Source of the DNA: CAVSVP01 sp963731125
Lineage (GTDB): Bacteria > Pseudomonadota > Gammaproteobacteria > Competibacterales > Competibacteraceae
Assembly (NCBI GenBank): GCA_963731125.1
Contig: CAVSVP010000006.1
Span: 62,001 to 126,000 of the forward strand
Length of the DNA: 64,000 nucleotides
Reading direction: 5' to 3'
Below, piece by piece: positions 16,648 to 24,053 of this stretch. The first letter of the stretch is position 1. Each line of letters starts with the position of its first letter. The notes below the pieces were generated by a model. That model was not told where the DNA came from and made no database searches. It saw only the letters and a list, made by a program, of their open reading frames with translations. The position numbers and the translations under genes are program-made.

Positions 16648-16884
16648 TTAACGGCGGGCGCGGTAAAACGCCCGCACTTCTTCGGACCCAAAGGGCCAGC
16701 CGAGTTCGGCTTCCGTATCCGTCCTCTTTAACACCGGAATGCGCAACCCGTACTGCGCCATTAAGCCCTCGTCGTCGGCGATTTCGACTTCTGCCACGGG
16801 AAAACCCAGAGCACGCTGCACAATGGACTGAGCTTCCGCACACAAATGGCAACCACTGGTAGAATAAAGAATAAGGAATTTCAT
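16648..16884 (-). CDS. small glutaredoxin/thioredoxin-fold protein
   Basis: 78 aa. The N-terminal strand MKFLILYSTSGCHLC carries a C-x-x-C redox motif (GCHLC), followed by a helix and the cis-Pro segment RIPVLKR, all as in the glutaredoxin-like family (DUF836). It likely acts as a cytoplasmic thiol-disulphide protein; the partner is unknown. It is divergent from the acyl-CoA ligase gene. Confidence 0.85.
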   Translation of the reverse strand: MKFLILYSTSGCHLCAEAQSIVQRALGFPVAEVEIADDEGLMAQYGLRIPVLKRTDTEAELGWPFGSEEVRAFYRARR

Positions 16885-17033
16885 GAAAAACTTACAAAAT
16901 ACCGGCCTATCGCCGGTTTGCTGTTACGATTCGCCTCTCCCGGGAATACTCACCGGACAGGCCGCTATGTTCTATCTTTGTATTTTATCCTTAGAGACCA
17001 CCATGCTTTCCGATGACGTTTAGGAAGGGTTCC

Positions 17034-18623
17034 ATGCCAGGATTACTTCACGATCTGATTATGCAACAAGCCGAACAGCGGCCTGCCGCCGTTGCCATCG
17101 TGCACCGCCGACAGGCGTTCTTCTACGAAGATCTGGCGGCCCAAACCCAGGCCGCCGCCCAAGGTTTGCGCAGGCTGGGGCTGAGTCGTCTAGAGCGCGT
17201 TGCCGTGTATCTTCCCAAGCGTCCGGAGACGGTGGTTGCTCTCTTTAGCACTTCCCTGGCGGGAGGCGTATTTGTACCCGTTAATCCTCTGCTCAAGGCG
17301 GAACAGGTTAGCCATATTTTATGCGATTGCAATGCTCGGGTTTTGGTGACCTCCCACGAGCGGGCCGCACGGCTGGAACCGGTGCTGTCCCAGTGTCACG
17401 ATCTCTGTTTCTTGGTCCTGGTTGACTCCGTCAACAATGATCTGCCGCACCTGCACCATATAGAAACCCTGAGCTGGCAATCCCTGTGTACCGTTCCGTA
17501 CCCGCCGGCGTCGCGCAATATCGACATGGATATGGCCGCTATCCTATACACTTCCGGCAGCACCGGCAAACCCAAAGGCGTGGTGTTGTCCCATCGCAAT
17601 ATGCTCACCGGCGCCCATAGCGTCGCCGAGTATTTGGGCAACCATGCAGCGGATCGGCTCCTCGCGGTGCTGCCCCTCAGCTTTGACGCCGGTCTGAGTC
17701 AGCTTACCACCGCCTTCGTGGCGGGGGCGCGAGCCGTGCTGATGGATTATCTGTTGGCGCGGGATGTCATTACCACGGTAGTTCAGGAAGGTATCACCGG
17801 ACTGACGGGCGTGCCTTCCCTCTGGGTGCAGCTGGCCCGATTGCCCTGGCCTGCGGCTGCCCAGGACAGCCTGCGCTATGTCGCCAATACCGGCGGACAT
17901 CTGCCCCGCGCCGCTCTGGATGCGCTGCGCCGGGCTTTGCCTGACACTCGGCCGTTTCTGATGTACGGGCTGACCGAAGCCTTTCGTTCCACCTATTTGC
18001 CCCCCGAGGAAGTTGACCGGCGCCCGGATTCCATCGGCAAGGCGATTCCTAATGCCGAGGTCATGGTCGTAAGAGAGGACGGCAGCCCCTGCGCCCCCGG
18101 CGAACCCGGCGAGCTGGTCCACCGCGGCTCCCTGGTGGCCTTGGGCTATTGGAACGATCCCGACAAAACGGCCCAGCGCTTCCGGCCTGCGCCGGGTCAG
18201 CCGCCGGGTCAGCCGCTGCCGGAAATTGCGGTCTGGTCGGGAGATACGGTGCGTATGGACGAAGACGGTTTCCTGTACTTCATCGGCCGTCAAGACGATA
18301 TGATAAAGACCTCCGGTTACCGGATCAGTCCCACCGAAGTGGAAGAAATCCTTTACGCCAGCGGTCTTGTCGCCGAAGCGGCCGCCTTGGGAATTCCTCA
18401 CCCCGTGCTGGGCCAGGCCGTGGTAGCCGTCGTCAAGCCGCTGCGGGAGGAAAGTTTTGATATCATGGCGGTGCTCGCCCATTGCAAGCGCCATTTGCCC
18501 AATTTCATGGTGCCCTTGCGGATCATTCCCCGAGCCGCTTTGCCCCGTAATCCCAACGGCAAGCTTGACCGCCGCGAACTTGCCAACAAGCTGCAAACGC
18601 TGTTCCAGGAGGATTCTCCATGA
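17034..18623 (+). CDS. acyl-CoA ligase (AMP-forming), exosortase A system-associated
   Basis: 529 aa. ATG at 17034 is chosen because AGGAAGG lies just before it; the earlier in-frame ATG at 17013 has none. A six-codon frame (ATG at about 16992 to TAG) precedes it. The ANL fold is clear: P-loop ILYTSGSTGKPKGVVLSH, MYGLTEAF, the SGDTVRMDEDGFLYFIGR core, and PRNPNGKLDR with the catalytic Lys at the end. Together with the decarboxylase that overlaps its stop, it matches the ligase/decarboxylase pair placed beside exosortase A (PEP-CTERM) loci. Substrate unknown; the rest of that locus is not in the window. Confidence 0.85.
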   Translation: MPGLLHDLIMQQAEQRPAAVAIVHRRQAFFYEDLAAQTQAAAQGLRRLGLSRLERVAVYLPKRPETVVALFSTSLAGGVFVPVNPLLKAEQVSHILCDCNARVLVTSHERAARLEPVLSQCHDLCFLVLVDSVNNDLPHLHHIETLSWQSLCTVPYPPASRNIDMDMAAILYTSGSTGKPKGVVLSHRNMLTGAHSVAEYLGNHAADRLLAVLPLSFDAGLSQLTTAFVAGARAVLMDYLLARDVITTVVQEGITGLTGVPSLWVQLARLPWPAAAQDSLRYVANTGGHLPRAALDALRRALPDTRPFLMYGLTEAFRSTYLPPEEVDRRPDSIGKAIPNAEVMVVREDGSPCAPGEPGELVHRGSLVALGYWNDPDKTAQRFRPAPGQPPGQPLPEIAVWSGDTVRMDEDGFLYFIGRQDDMIKTSGYRISPTEVEEILYASGLVAEAAALGIPHPVLGQAVVAVVKPLREESFDIMAVLAHCKRHLPNFMVPLRIIPRAALPRNPNGKLDRRELANKLQTLFQEDSP

Positions 18624-19855
18624 ACACCGGCCACCCGGTTCATACACCCATGGCCCAGTTTCCGGTGGTGGACGACTGCCTCCAGATCGGCGGTATTCCC
18701 CTCACCCGCCTGGCCGGGCACATCGGTCAGACACCCTTCTATGCTTACGACCGCCGCTTGATCAGTGAGCGGGTGGCGCTGCTGCGCCGCGAGATGCCGG
18801 CCGCCATACGCCTGCATTATGCCGTCAAGGCCAATCCCATGCCGGCCTTGGTTCAGCACCTGGCCGCTCTGGTAGACGGTTTAGACGTGGCATCCCTTGG
18901 CGAACTGCAAATCGCCCTGGATAGCGGCATTCAGGCAGCCGCTATCAGCTTCGCCGGCCCCGGCAAGCAACTCCGGGAATTGGCCGCTGCCCTGGCGGCC
19001 GGTATCACCGTCAACATTGAGTCCGCGGGTGAACTGGACACCCTTGCCCGTCTGGCCGCGGCGCAAGGCATGCGCGCCCGGGTGGCGGTGCGGGTTAACC
19101 CCGACTTCGAACTCAAGGCTTCCGGGATGAAAATGGGGGGGGGTCCCAAACCCTTTGGCGTCGATGCCGAGCAGGTGCCGGCGCTGCTTAACCAAATGGC
19201 AAAGCTACCGGTGGATTTCCAGGGCTTTCATATCTTTACGGGATCGCAAAACCTGCGGGCGGAAGCCATTATGGAAGCCCATGACAAGACATTTGCCCTG
19301 GGACTGGAATTGGCCGAAACTGCCCCGGGCCCCATCCGCCTGTTTAATATCGGCGGCGGTTTCGGTATTCCCTACTTTCCCGGCGACCAGCCTCTGGCGC
19401 TGGAGCCCATCGGCGCTAACCTGGCCCGTTGGCTGCCGCGGGTGCAGGAACGCCATCCCGAGGCCGAGGTAGCTCTCGAGTTGGGTCGTTATCTGGTGGG
19501 GGAGGCGGGCATTTATGTCGCCGCAGTCATTGATCGCAAAATTTCCCGGGGCCATGTATTTCTGATTACCAACGGCGGCCTTCACCATCATCTAGCGGTC
19601 TCGGGTAATTTCGGCCAGGTGATCCGCAAGAACTATCCGGTGGCGGTAGGCAACCGGGTCAGGGGCACGCAACAGGAAATCGCCACGGTCGTCGGGCCGC
19701 TGTGCACGCCTCTCGATATTCTGGCGGACCGCATGGCATTGACCAAGGCCGAAGTCGGCGATTTAATTGTCGTGTTTCAGTCCGGGGCCTACGGACTAAG
19801 CGCCAGCCCCACCGGTTTTTTAAGCCATCCCCCGCCGCCTGAAATTTTGGTATAA
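18620..19855 (+). CDS. PLP-dependent decarboxylase, exosortase A system-associated
   Basis: 411 aa alanine-racemase-fold decarboxylase of the LysA/ODC group. The PLP lysine is in LHYAVKANPMPALVQ (about residue 74); GPGKQ, VRVNPDFELK, the Gly-rich NIGGGFGIPYFPGD phosphate site, and GAYGLSASPTGFLSH at the C-terminus complete the family pattern. Overlaps the ligase stop by four bases (ATGA), so the two are translationally coupled. Such pairs occur in exosortase A gene clusters and probably make a small modified metabolite for surface polysaccharide or lipid. Confidence 0.87.
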   Translation: MNTGHPVHTPMAQFPVVDDCLQIGGIPLTRLAGHIGQTPFYAYDRRLISERVALLRREMPAAIRLHYAVKANPMPALVQHLAALVDGLDVASLGELQIALDSGIQAAAISFAGPGKQLRELAAALAAGITVNIESAGELDTLARLAAAQGMRARVAVRVNPDFELKASGMKMGGGPKPFGVDAEQVPALLNQMAKLPVDFQGFHIFTGSQNLRAEAIMEAHDKTFALGLELAETAPGPIRLFNIGGGFGIPYFPGDQPLALEPIGANLARWLPRVQERHPEAEVALELGRYLVGEAGIYVAAVIDRKISRGHVFLITNGGLHHHLAVSGNFGQVIRKNYPVAVGNRVRGTQQEIATVVGPLCTPLDILADRMALTKAEVGDLIVVFQSGAYGLSASPTGFLSHPPPPEILV

Positions 19856-19887
19856 AGTCCGACGACACACGTCTGCCGTCACCTGAA

Positions 19888-20172
19888 TTATTGCTTGTCC
19901 GTCTGTTCCAGCTCTGCGGTTTTTTCGGCCAGCCAAACCTTAATCAACGACTGATAGGGTATATCCATCCGGTTAGCCAAAGTTCGGATGCGCGCCAACA
20001 ACGGCTCTGGTAAGCGTAACGAGATGACCCTCGTGGAAGGCTTGAGATGCGGGAACACCACTCGCTGCGCCGCCGACCAGTCCAGATAGTCGGTAGAATC
20101 CTGCGTCTCCCAGAACTCACGTTCTTCCGCCTCGCTGGCAAACGGCGGAATCGGTTTACGAGGTTTGGTCAT
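19888..20172 (-). CDS. brnA: BrnA-type antitoxin (CopG/ribbon-helix-helix)
   Basis: 94 aa. After a charged N-terminus with the typical FASEAEEREFWETQDS segment, the region STRVISLRLPEPLLARIRTLANRMDIPYQSLIKVWL is a ribbon-helix-helix DNA-binding fold. It would bind the BrnT toxin and repress the operon. The start overlaps the toxin stop by 17 bases, so the order is toxin first, antitoxin second, as in BrnTA systems. Confidence 0.85.
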   Translation of the reverse strand: MTKPRKPIPPFASEAEEREFWETQDSTDYLDWSAAQRVVFPHLKPSTRVISLRLPEPLLARIRTLANRMDIPYQSLIKVWLAEKTAELEQTDKQ

Positions 20173-20470
20173 AAATGGCTCTCTCTTTACGATGCATAGG
20201 GCGGGCGGAAATCACCCTGATTTTGGTATCTCGAACAGTAAACACCACGAATAAGCGCCGGCCCGCGTCGGTTTGCCCCAGGCAGTAGCAGTGTGGTGGT
20301 TCACGTTGTGAATGCTTCAGGTCCGAAGCCAGCATCAGCGGGCGGTTAAAGAATACTTCCTCTACCTCCTGCCGACTGACATCGTGTTTGGTTTTACTCT
20401 TGAAAAGGTTGCCGGAATCCCATTCAAAGCCAGTCACTTTATCAAGGTTCAGGCAATCGAAACCGCTCAC
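20156..20470 (-). CDS. brnT: BrnT family toxin
   Basis: About 104 aa. No ATG is available; the frame offers TTG 20488 (inside the operator palindrome), GTG 20470 (taken here) and GTG 20437. Family signatures: GFEWDSGN near the start, H-D-V-S, VEEVFFNRP, LGQTDAGRRLFVVFTVR, IRVISARPMHRKER.IYD. BrnT is a small RelE-like fold ribonuclease that arrests growth until neutralised by BrnA. Start uncertain; identity confident. Confidence 0.8.
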   Translation of the reverse strand: MSGFDCLNLDKVTGFEWDSGNLFKSKTKHDVSRQEVEEVFFNRPLMLASDLKHSQREPPHCYCLGQTDAGRRLFVVFTVRDTKIRVISARPMHRKERAIYDQTS

Positions 20471-20473
20471 AGC

Positions 20474-20507
20474 TGTATATTTTTGCAATATACATTAAAG
20501 TATATCA
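20474..20507 (-). promoter_or_regulatory. brnTA operator palindrome and extended -10
   Basis: A perfect 8-bp inverted repeat, TGTATATT-TTTGC-AATATACA (20474-20494), lies just upstream of the GTG at 20470. On the minus strand TGATATACT (20499-20507) fits an extended -10 box, which would place the start of transcription next to the palindrome. BrnA-type ribbon-helix-helix proteins autorepress by binding such sites; binding here is inferred. Confidence 0.55.
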
Positions 20508-20607
20508 CAGCAATATACGACTTTTTAACCCATCCCAGACCGCCGATGTTTTGTGATAAATTAGAGGACTATTTATCTTGACAACCAACGGATGGAGACA
20601 ATCAGCA

Positions 20608-21099
20608 ATGACGCATTTCATTCTTTTTTTTCTGCTGTTATTCCCCCTCGCCGCCTACGCCGAAAGCGCCTATAAATGGACCGATGACGAAGGCAATGTG
20701 TACTATAGCGACCTGCCGCCCGATCAGCCGGTAGAGAAGGAAAAGCGCATATCCCTGCCCGGCCCCTCCGCCCCCCCCTCATCCTCGGACAACTCCGGTT
20801 TACGTCCCGGCGAAGTGCAAATGCTCAGAGGGCTGGAACGGGAAGCGCAACGTGAACAGAATGCGCATCAGAAAGCGCAGCGCAAAACCGAGGAACAGCA
20901 GCAGTCTAAAGAAGAGCTGTGCGAGCAATACACAAAGCTCATGGCAACCGTGAAATCGCCCAATACCGCCAAAGTGGAAGCGCGCAAGGCGCTGGCCGAG
21001 GGAGATTACCAGGCCTATCGGGAGCTGCGTAAAGCCCGCGACCGGCGCGCGCTGCTGCGCGAGTACACGGAACAGGCGAACCGCCACTGTCGGCCGTAG
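20608..21099 (+). CDS. DUF4124 domain-containing periplasmic protein
   Basis: 163 aa from ATG 20608 (the frame runs up to a TTG at 20578 with no benefit). A signal peptide (FILFFLLLFPLAAYAES) is followed by the DUF4124 motif YKWTDDEGNVYYSDLPP. The rest is Gln/Glu/Arg-rich and probably a coiled coil. Role of DUF4124 proteins is unknown. It ends 77 bases before cas6 and is probably not part of the CRISPR unit. Confidence 0.8.
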   Translation: MTHFILFFLLLFPLAAYAESAYKWTDDEGNVYYSDLPPDQPVEKEKRISLPGPSAPPSSSDNSGLRPGEVQMLRGLEREAQREQNAHQKAQRKTEEQQQSKEELCEQYTKLMATVKSPNTAKVEARKALAEGDYQAYRELRKARDRRALLREYTEQANRHCRP

Positions 21100-21102
21100 G
21101 GT

Positions 21103-21116
21103 TTGCAAGCTTGCCG
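21103..21116. promoter_or_regulatory. palindrome site A, upstream of cas6
   Basis: Core GCAAGCTTGC at 21105-21114, continuing to CCG on the right, in the 77-base gap before cas6. It is one of four near-identical palindromes, each before a cas transcription unit (others at 22146, 27541, 30162). Acts as an operator only by inference. Confidence 0.5.
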
Positions 21117-21175
21117 CCGGGTGCGGGACGCGGGAAATGTGTTAATCTGCCTGGCATTGCGCAACGAGGTTGGTT

Positions 21176-22141
21176 ATGAACGCCCTTCCCCTCTTACCTT
21201 TGGCCCGTTACCGGCTCGTCTTTACGGCTTTGGAACCGGTGCGGTTGCCGGAATACGCCGGCTCCGCCTGGCGCGGAGCCTTTGGCCTTGCGCTTAAACG
21301 TTTGGTGTGCGTGACCCGGGAACCGACCTGCCCCGCCTGCCTGCTGTACCGCTCCTGTATTTACCCCTATCTGTTTGAAACACCGCCCGATCCGGCGGTG
21401 GGTAAGCTGCGCAAGTACCCTGCCGCTCCCCACCCCTTCGTGCTGGCCCCAGCCGCCGAAGGCCGCGGCCGTCTATCGGAGGGTGTTGTTCTGCCTCTGG
21501 CAATCACCCTGTTCGGGCACGGCAACCGTCATCTGCCCTATGTCATTCATGCCCTGGAGCAGGCCGGCCGGCGCGGGCTCGGCAAAGGACAAGGCCGTCT
21601 GGCACTGCAAGAGGTCGCGCAGGCGAGCACGGCGGAGAATCAGTGGCGGGAAATTTATCGGCCCGGCACGGCGCTAATACCGCAAGCGCCGACCATGCCT
21701 TTGATTCCACCGTGCCCGGCGCGCCTGAGCCTGATTCTGGAAACGCCGCTGCGGTTGAAGGCGAACAACCGCAACCTGACGCCTCGGGAGTTTCGCTTCG
21801 GCGTGCTGTTCGCCAATCTGCTGCGGCGCATTTCCCTATTAACGGCGTTTCACACGGATACGCCCCTGGAAATCGACTTTGCCGGCTTAACCCGCGCCGG
21901 TCATGCCGTCGAGGCCACAGAAACCGACCTGCGCTGGCAGGACTGGACCCGCTATTCCAGCCGCCAGGATACCCTGATGCAGATGGGCGGCCTGCGCGGG
22001 CGGATTACCCTGGCAGGAAGAGCGAAGCTGGCGCCATTCTGGCCGTATCTGTGGCTGGGGCAGTGGACTCACGCCGGCAAAGGGTCCAGCATGGGACTGG
22101 GGCGGTATCGGCTTATACTGTCACCGGATTTACCGGGCTAA
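21176..22141 (+). CDS. cas6: CRISPR precursor RNA endoribonuclease Cas6
   Basis: 321 aa from ATG 21176, preceded by GAGG; the TTG at 21170 is not needed. Two ferredoxin-like RAMP halves are expected. Cysteines at about 45, 52, 55 and 61 (CVTREPTCPACLLYRSC) form the metal-knuckle seen in many type III Cas6 proteins, and the C-terminal AGKGSSMGLGRYRL is the family's glycine-rich loop. It would cut the repeat transcript to give crRNAs with an 8-nt 5' handle (ATTAAGAC if the array runs on the plus strand). First cas gene of the locus, on the far side of the array from csm genes. Confidence 0.92.
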   Translation: MNALPLLPLARYRLVFTALEPVRLPEYAGSAWRGAFGLALKRLVCVTREPTCPACLLYRSCIYPYLFETPPDPAVGKLRKYPAAPHPFVLAPAAEGRGRLSEGVVLPLAITLFGHGNRHLPYVIHALEQAGRRGLGKGQGRLALQEVAQASTAENQWREIYRPGTALIPQAPTMPLIPPCPARLSLILETPLRLKANNRNLTPREFRFGVLFANLLRRISLLTAFHTDTPLEIDFAGLTRAGHAVEATETDLRWQDWTRYSSRQDTLMQMGGLRGRITLAGRAKLAPFWPYLWLGQWTHAGKGSSMGLGRYRLILSPDLPG

Positions 22142-22145
22142 TCCC

Positions 22146-22159
22146 CGGCAAGCTTGCCG
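22146..22159. promoter_or_regulatory. palindrome site B, upstream of csx16-card1
   Basis: Perfect 14-bp palindrome CGGCAAGCTTGCCG starting five bases after the cas6 stop. Identical to site D at 30162-30175. Regulatory role inferred from position. Confidence 0.55.
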
Positions 22160-22202
22160 TCACTGACTCGACGCATTCACTCAGCCAGGATGGCCGTTAA
22201 CG

Positions 22203-22223
22203 AGCGGGGTGTTAAGCCCCGCT
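22203..22223. terminator. hairpin between cas6 and csx16 unit
   Basis: AGCGGGG and CCCCGCT pair across a 7-base loop. No T tract follows, so it is a weak terminator candidate or a leader-RNA hairpin for the small ORF that begins 34 bases later. Confidence 0.35.
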
Positions 22224-22256
22224 GGAAACGCAAACAGCACACAAGGAGTAACGCTC

Positions 22257-22325
22257 ATGCGCAATAACGCCGCTTTGCAAAACATCATGCGCCGAGATGC
22301 CAATTTATTCGAGACCAATCCGTAA
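22257..22325 (+). CDS. 22-codon small ORF preceding csx16
   Basis: ATG at 22257 has a good AAGGAG about eight bases upstream; TAA ends at 22325, only four bases before the csx16 ATG, which itself has no clear ribosome site. This suggests translational coupling: ribosomes ending the small ORF would start csx16. The peptide (MRNNAALQNIMRR... to ...FETNP) is charged and not hydrophobic; no family recognised. It may be a leader peptide or a remnant of a lost gene. Confidence 0.5.
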   Translation: MRNNAALQNIMRRDANLFETNP

Positions 22326-22329
22326 GACG

Positions 22330-22635
22330 ATGCACACTATTTTTATTACCCGCCACCCCGGCGCCCGGGAATGGGCGCAGCAGGAAGGCATCGCCGTAGA
22401 CTATGTGTTCGATCAGCTGCCTCTGGACTTTCTGCAACCCGGCGATGTGGTCATCGGCACCCTGCCGGTTCATATGGCCGCCCAAGTCTGCGAACGCGGC
22501 GGCCGCTATTGGCATTTATCTCTAACCACGCCGCTTGAGCGCCGCGGCACGGAGTTCGACGCTGCGGAAATGCGCGCCTTTGGAGCGCGGCTGGAAGAAT
22601 TTGTCGTTTATCGTAAGGCATCGGAGAGAACTTAA
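22330..22635 (+). CDS. csx16: CRISPR-associated protein Csx16
   Basis: 101 aa from ATG 22330, which fits the family start; the frame extends to an ATG at 22297 that I reject. Conserved features: IFITRHPGAREWA at the N-terminus, LQPGDVVIGTLPVH, a short strand YWHLSL and ARLEEF. Csx16 accompanies type III systems; it has recently been linked to cyclic oligoadenylate degradation (from memory, unchecked). The stop and the next ATG overlap by one base (TAATG), so it is co-translated with the CARF nuclease gene. Confidence 0.9.
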   Translation: MHTIFITRHPGAREWAQQEGIAVDYVFDQLPLDFLQPGDVVIGTLPVHMAAQVCERGGRYWHLSLTTPLERRGTEFDAAEMRAFGARLEEFVVYRKASERT

Positions 22636-23852
22636 TGGATAACGCTTACCCGCTACCTGTACATGTCTGCCTGGTTTCCAGCAATCTGCTGCCGAACCTG
22701 ATTCCGGTGCTGATGGACAGGCCCGCCCAGGTGCACCTAGTGGTCAGTCATGATATGTCCCTCGAAAGCCGGCGCTTGCAGCGTCTGCTCAACGACCGGC
22801 AGATCCCATGCGTTGTCCATAATAGCGCACCCAGCACCGATTTGCCGGCCCTACGGGAATACGCGCTCAACCTGGCTGAAACCCTAGACAGTGCTTCTCC
22901 AGATCAGCCCATTGTGCTCAACGCAACGGGGGGCACTAAGCTGATGGCCCTGGCTTTTGTAGACATCTTCCGCGAATTGCTGCCGAATGCCGCCGTGATC
23001 TACACCGACACCGAGCATGGCCGCTTGGAGTATCTCACCAAGCGTGAGTGCACTGCCCGTACGATGACGCATGTGCTGGACATTCCTACCTATTTAGCCG
23101 CGCACGGGCTGACGCTGCGCTGCAGCGCCTCCGATGAGGCGGTCTGGCAAGAACGGGTTCAGCAGCGCAAAGCATTGACTAAATGGCTGGCTCAGCATAC
23201 CGCCAATCTGGGTGATTTTTTAGGCGCTGTGAATGGCATGGCCAGTCAGACCTTAGATCAAAACGGTAATTTGGTAAACCCCGTGCAGACTTTTGCGACG
23301 GGCGAGCCGCACGGACGATGGCGCGTGGCCGTGGAAGAGATCAAGTGCTACGGTCTCATCGACTGGCGGGGCGGCACGGAGTTGGCCTTTTGCAACGCCG
23401 ATGCCGCCGGTTACCTGGGCGGGCTGTGGCTAGAGGAATATGCCTGGCACATCGTACGCGACGAGCGGCCGGACGACGTCAAGGTTAATGTGGAAGGCAC
23501 TTGGGAAGGCAGCCGCAGCAAACCGGCGCGCAATGAATTCGACTTGTTGGCGGTGCACGCCAACCGCATGCTGGTGGTGGAGTGCAAAACGCTGCGGTTT
23601 GGCAATTATGAAGAAAGAGATCGGGATATTTTGCACAAACTGGAAAGTTTAGGCCGCAATACCGGGGGCTTGTTTGGCCGCACCTTGCTGCTCTCCGCCC
23701 GGCCCTTGTCCGAAGCTGCCCGCGCCCGGGCCAAAAGCCAGCGCATTGAGGTTATCGAAGCCGACCAGTTAAAGGAACTAAGAACTTTCGTGCAAAACTG
23801 GATGCGCGGTAATGTGCACCATTCTGCTGAAACCGGAATCAAAGGTAGATAG
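22635..23852 (+). CDS. card1: Card1/Can2-type CARF-nuclease (DUF1887 family)
   Basis: 405 aa. The N-terminal CARF domain (~1-150) has VCLVSSNLLPNLIPVL, and the Gly-rich ligand segment NATGGTKLMALA (about 96-107) that binds cyclic oligoadenylate. After a helical linker, residues ~255-385 form a PD-(D/E)xK nuclease: E267/E268 in LWLEEYAW, D303 in NEFDLLA, and E316-C-K318 in VVECKT. Upon activation such enzymes nick or cut ssDNA, RNA or supercoiled DNA and drive dormancy. It lies just before the CRISPR leader and co-operonic with csx16, which could turn the signal off. Confidence 0.9.
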   Translation: MDNAYPLPVHVCLVSSNLLPNLIPVLMDRPAQVHLVVSHDMSLESRRLQRLLNDRQIPCVVHNSAPSTDLPALREYALNLAETLDSASPDQPIVLNATGGTKLMALAFVDIFRELLPNAAVIYTDTEHGRLEYLTKRECTARTMTHVLDIPTYLAAHGLTLRCSASDEAVWQERVQQRKALTKWLAQHTANLGDFLGAVNGMASQTLDQNGNLVNPVQTFATGEPHGRWRVAVEEIKCYGLIDWRGGTELAFCNADAAGYLGGLWLEEYAWHIVRDERPDDVKVNVEGTWEGSRSKPARNEFDLLAVHANRMLVVECKTLRFGNYEERDRDILHKLESLGRNTGGLFGRTLLLSARPLSEAARARAKSQRIEVIEADQLKELRTFVQNWMRGNVHHSAETGIKGR

Positions 23853-24053
23853 GTTGGTAGTAAATGAATTATAATTAGTTTGATGCACAATTAGGGATGG
23901 AATATCCTTTCTTTCGCATTACTTTTAACTTTAATAAAAACTGGCTATTGTCGTGAGCAAGACCTACTTTCAACAGTTAACTTTTGGAAACCGGAAATTT
24001 CTGTCAACTCCCTTTGCAAGGGGTTGTTTGGAAACGGTTTCTAGCGATGAGGA
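23853..24053 (+). promoter_or_regulatory. CRISPR leader
   Basis: About 200 bases, AT-rich, without a gene, directly upstream of the first repeat. It is placed on the leader side because the far end of the array has the degenerate and truncated repeats. It would hold the promoter for the pre-crRNA and the integration signals for new spacers. Confidence 0.7.

Noticed and set aside
21643..22200. Long overlapping frame in cas6 region
   Set aside because: Shadow of cas6 in another frame; composition is typical of GC-rich out-of-frame reading.
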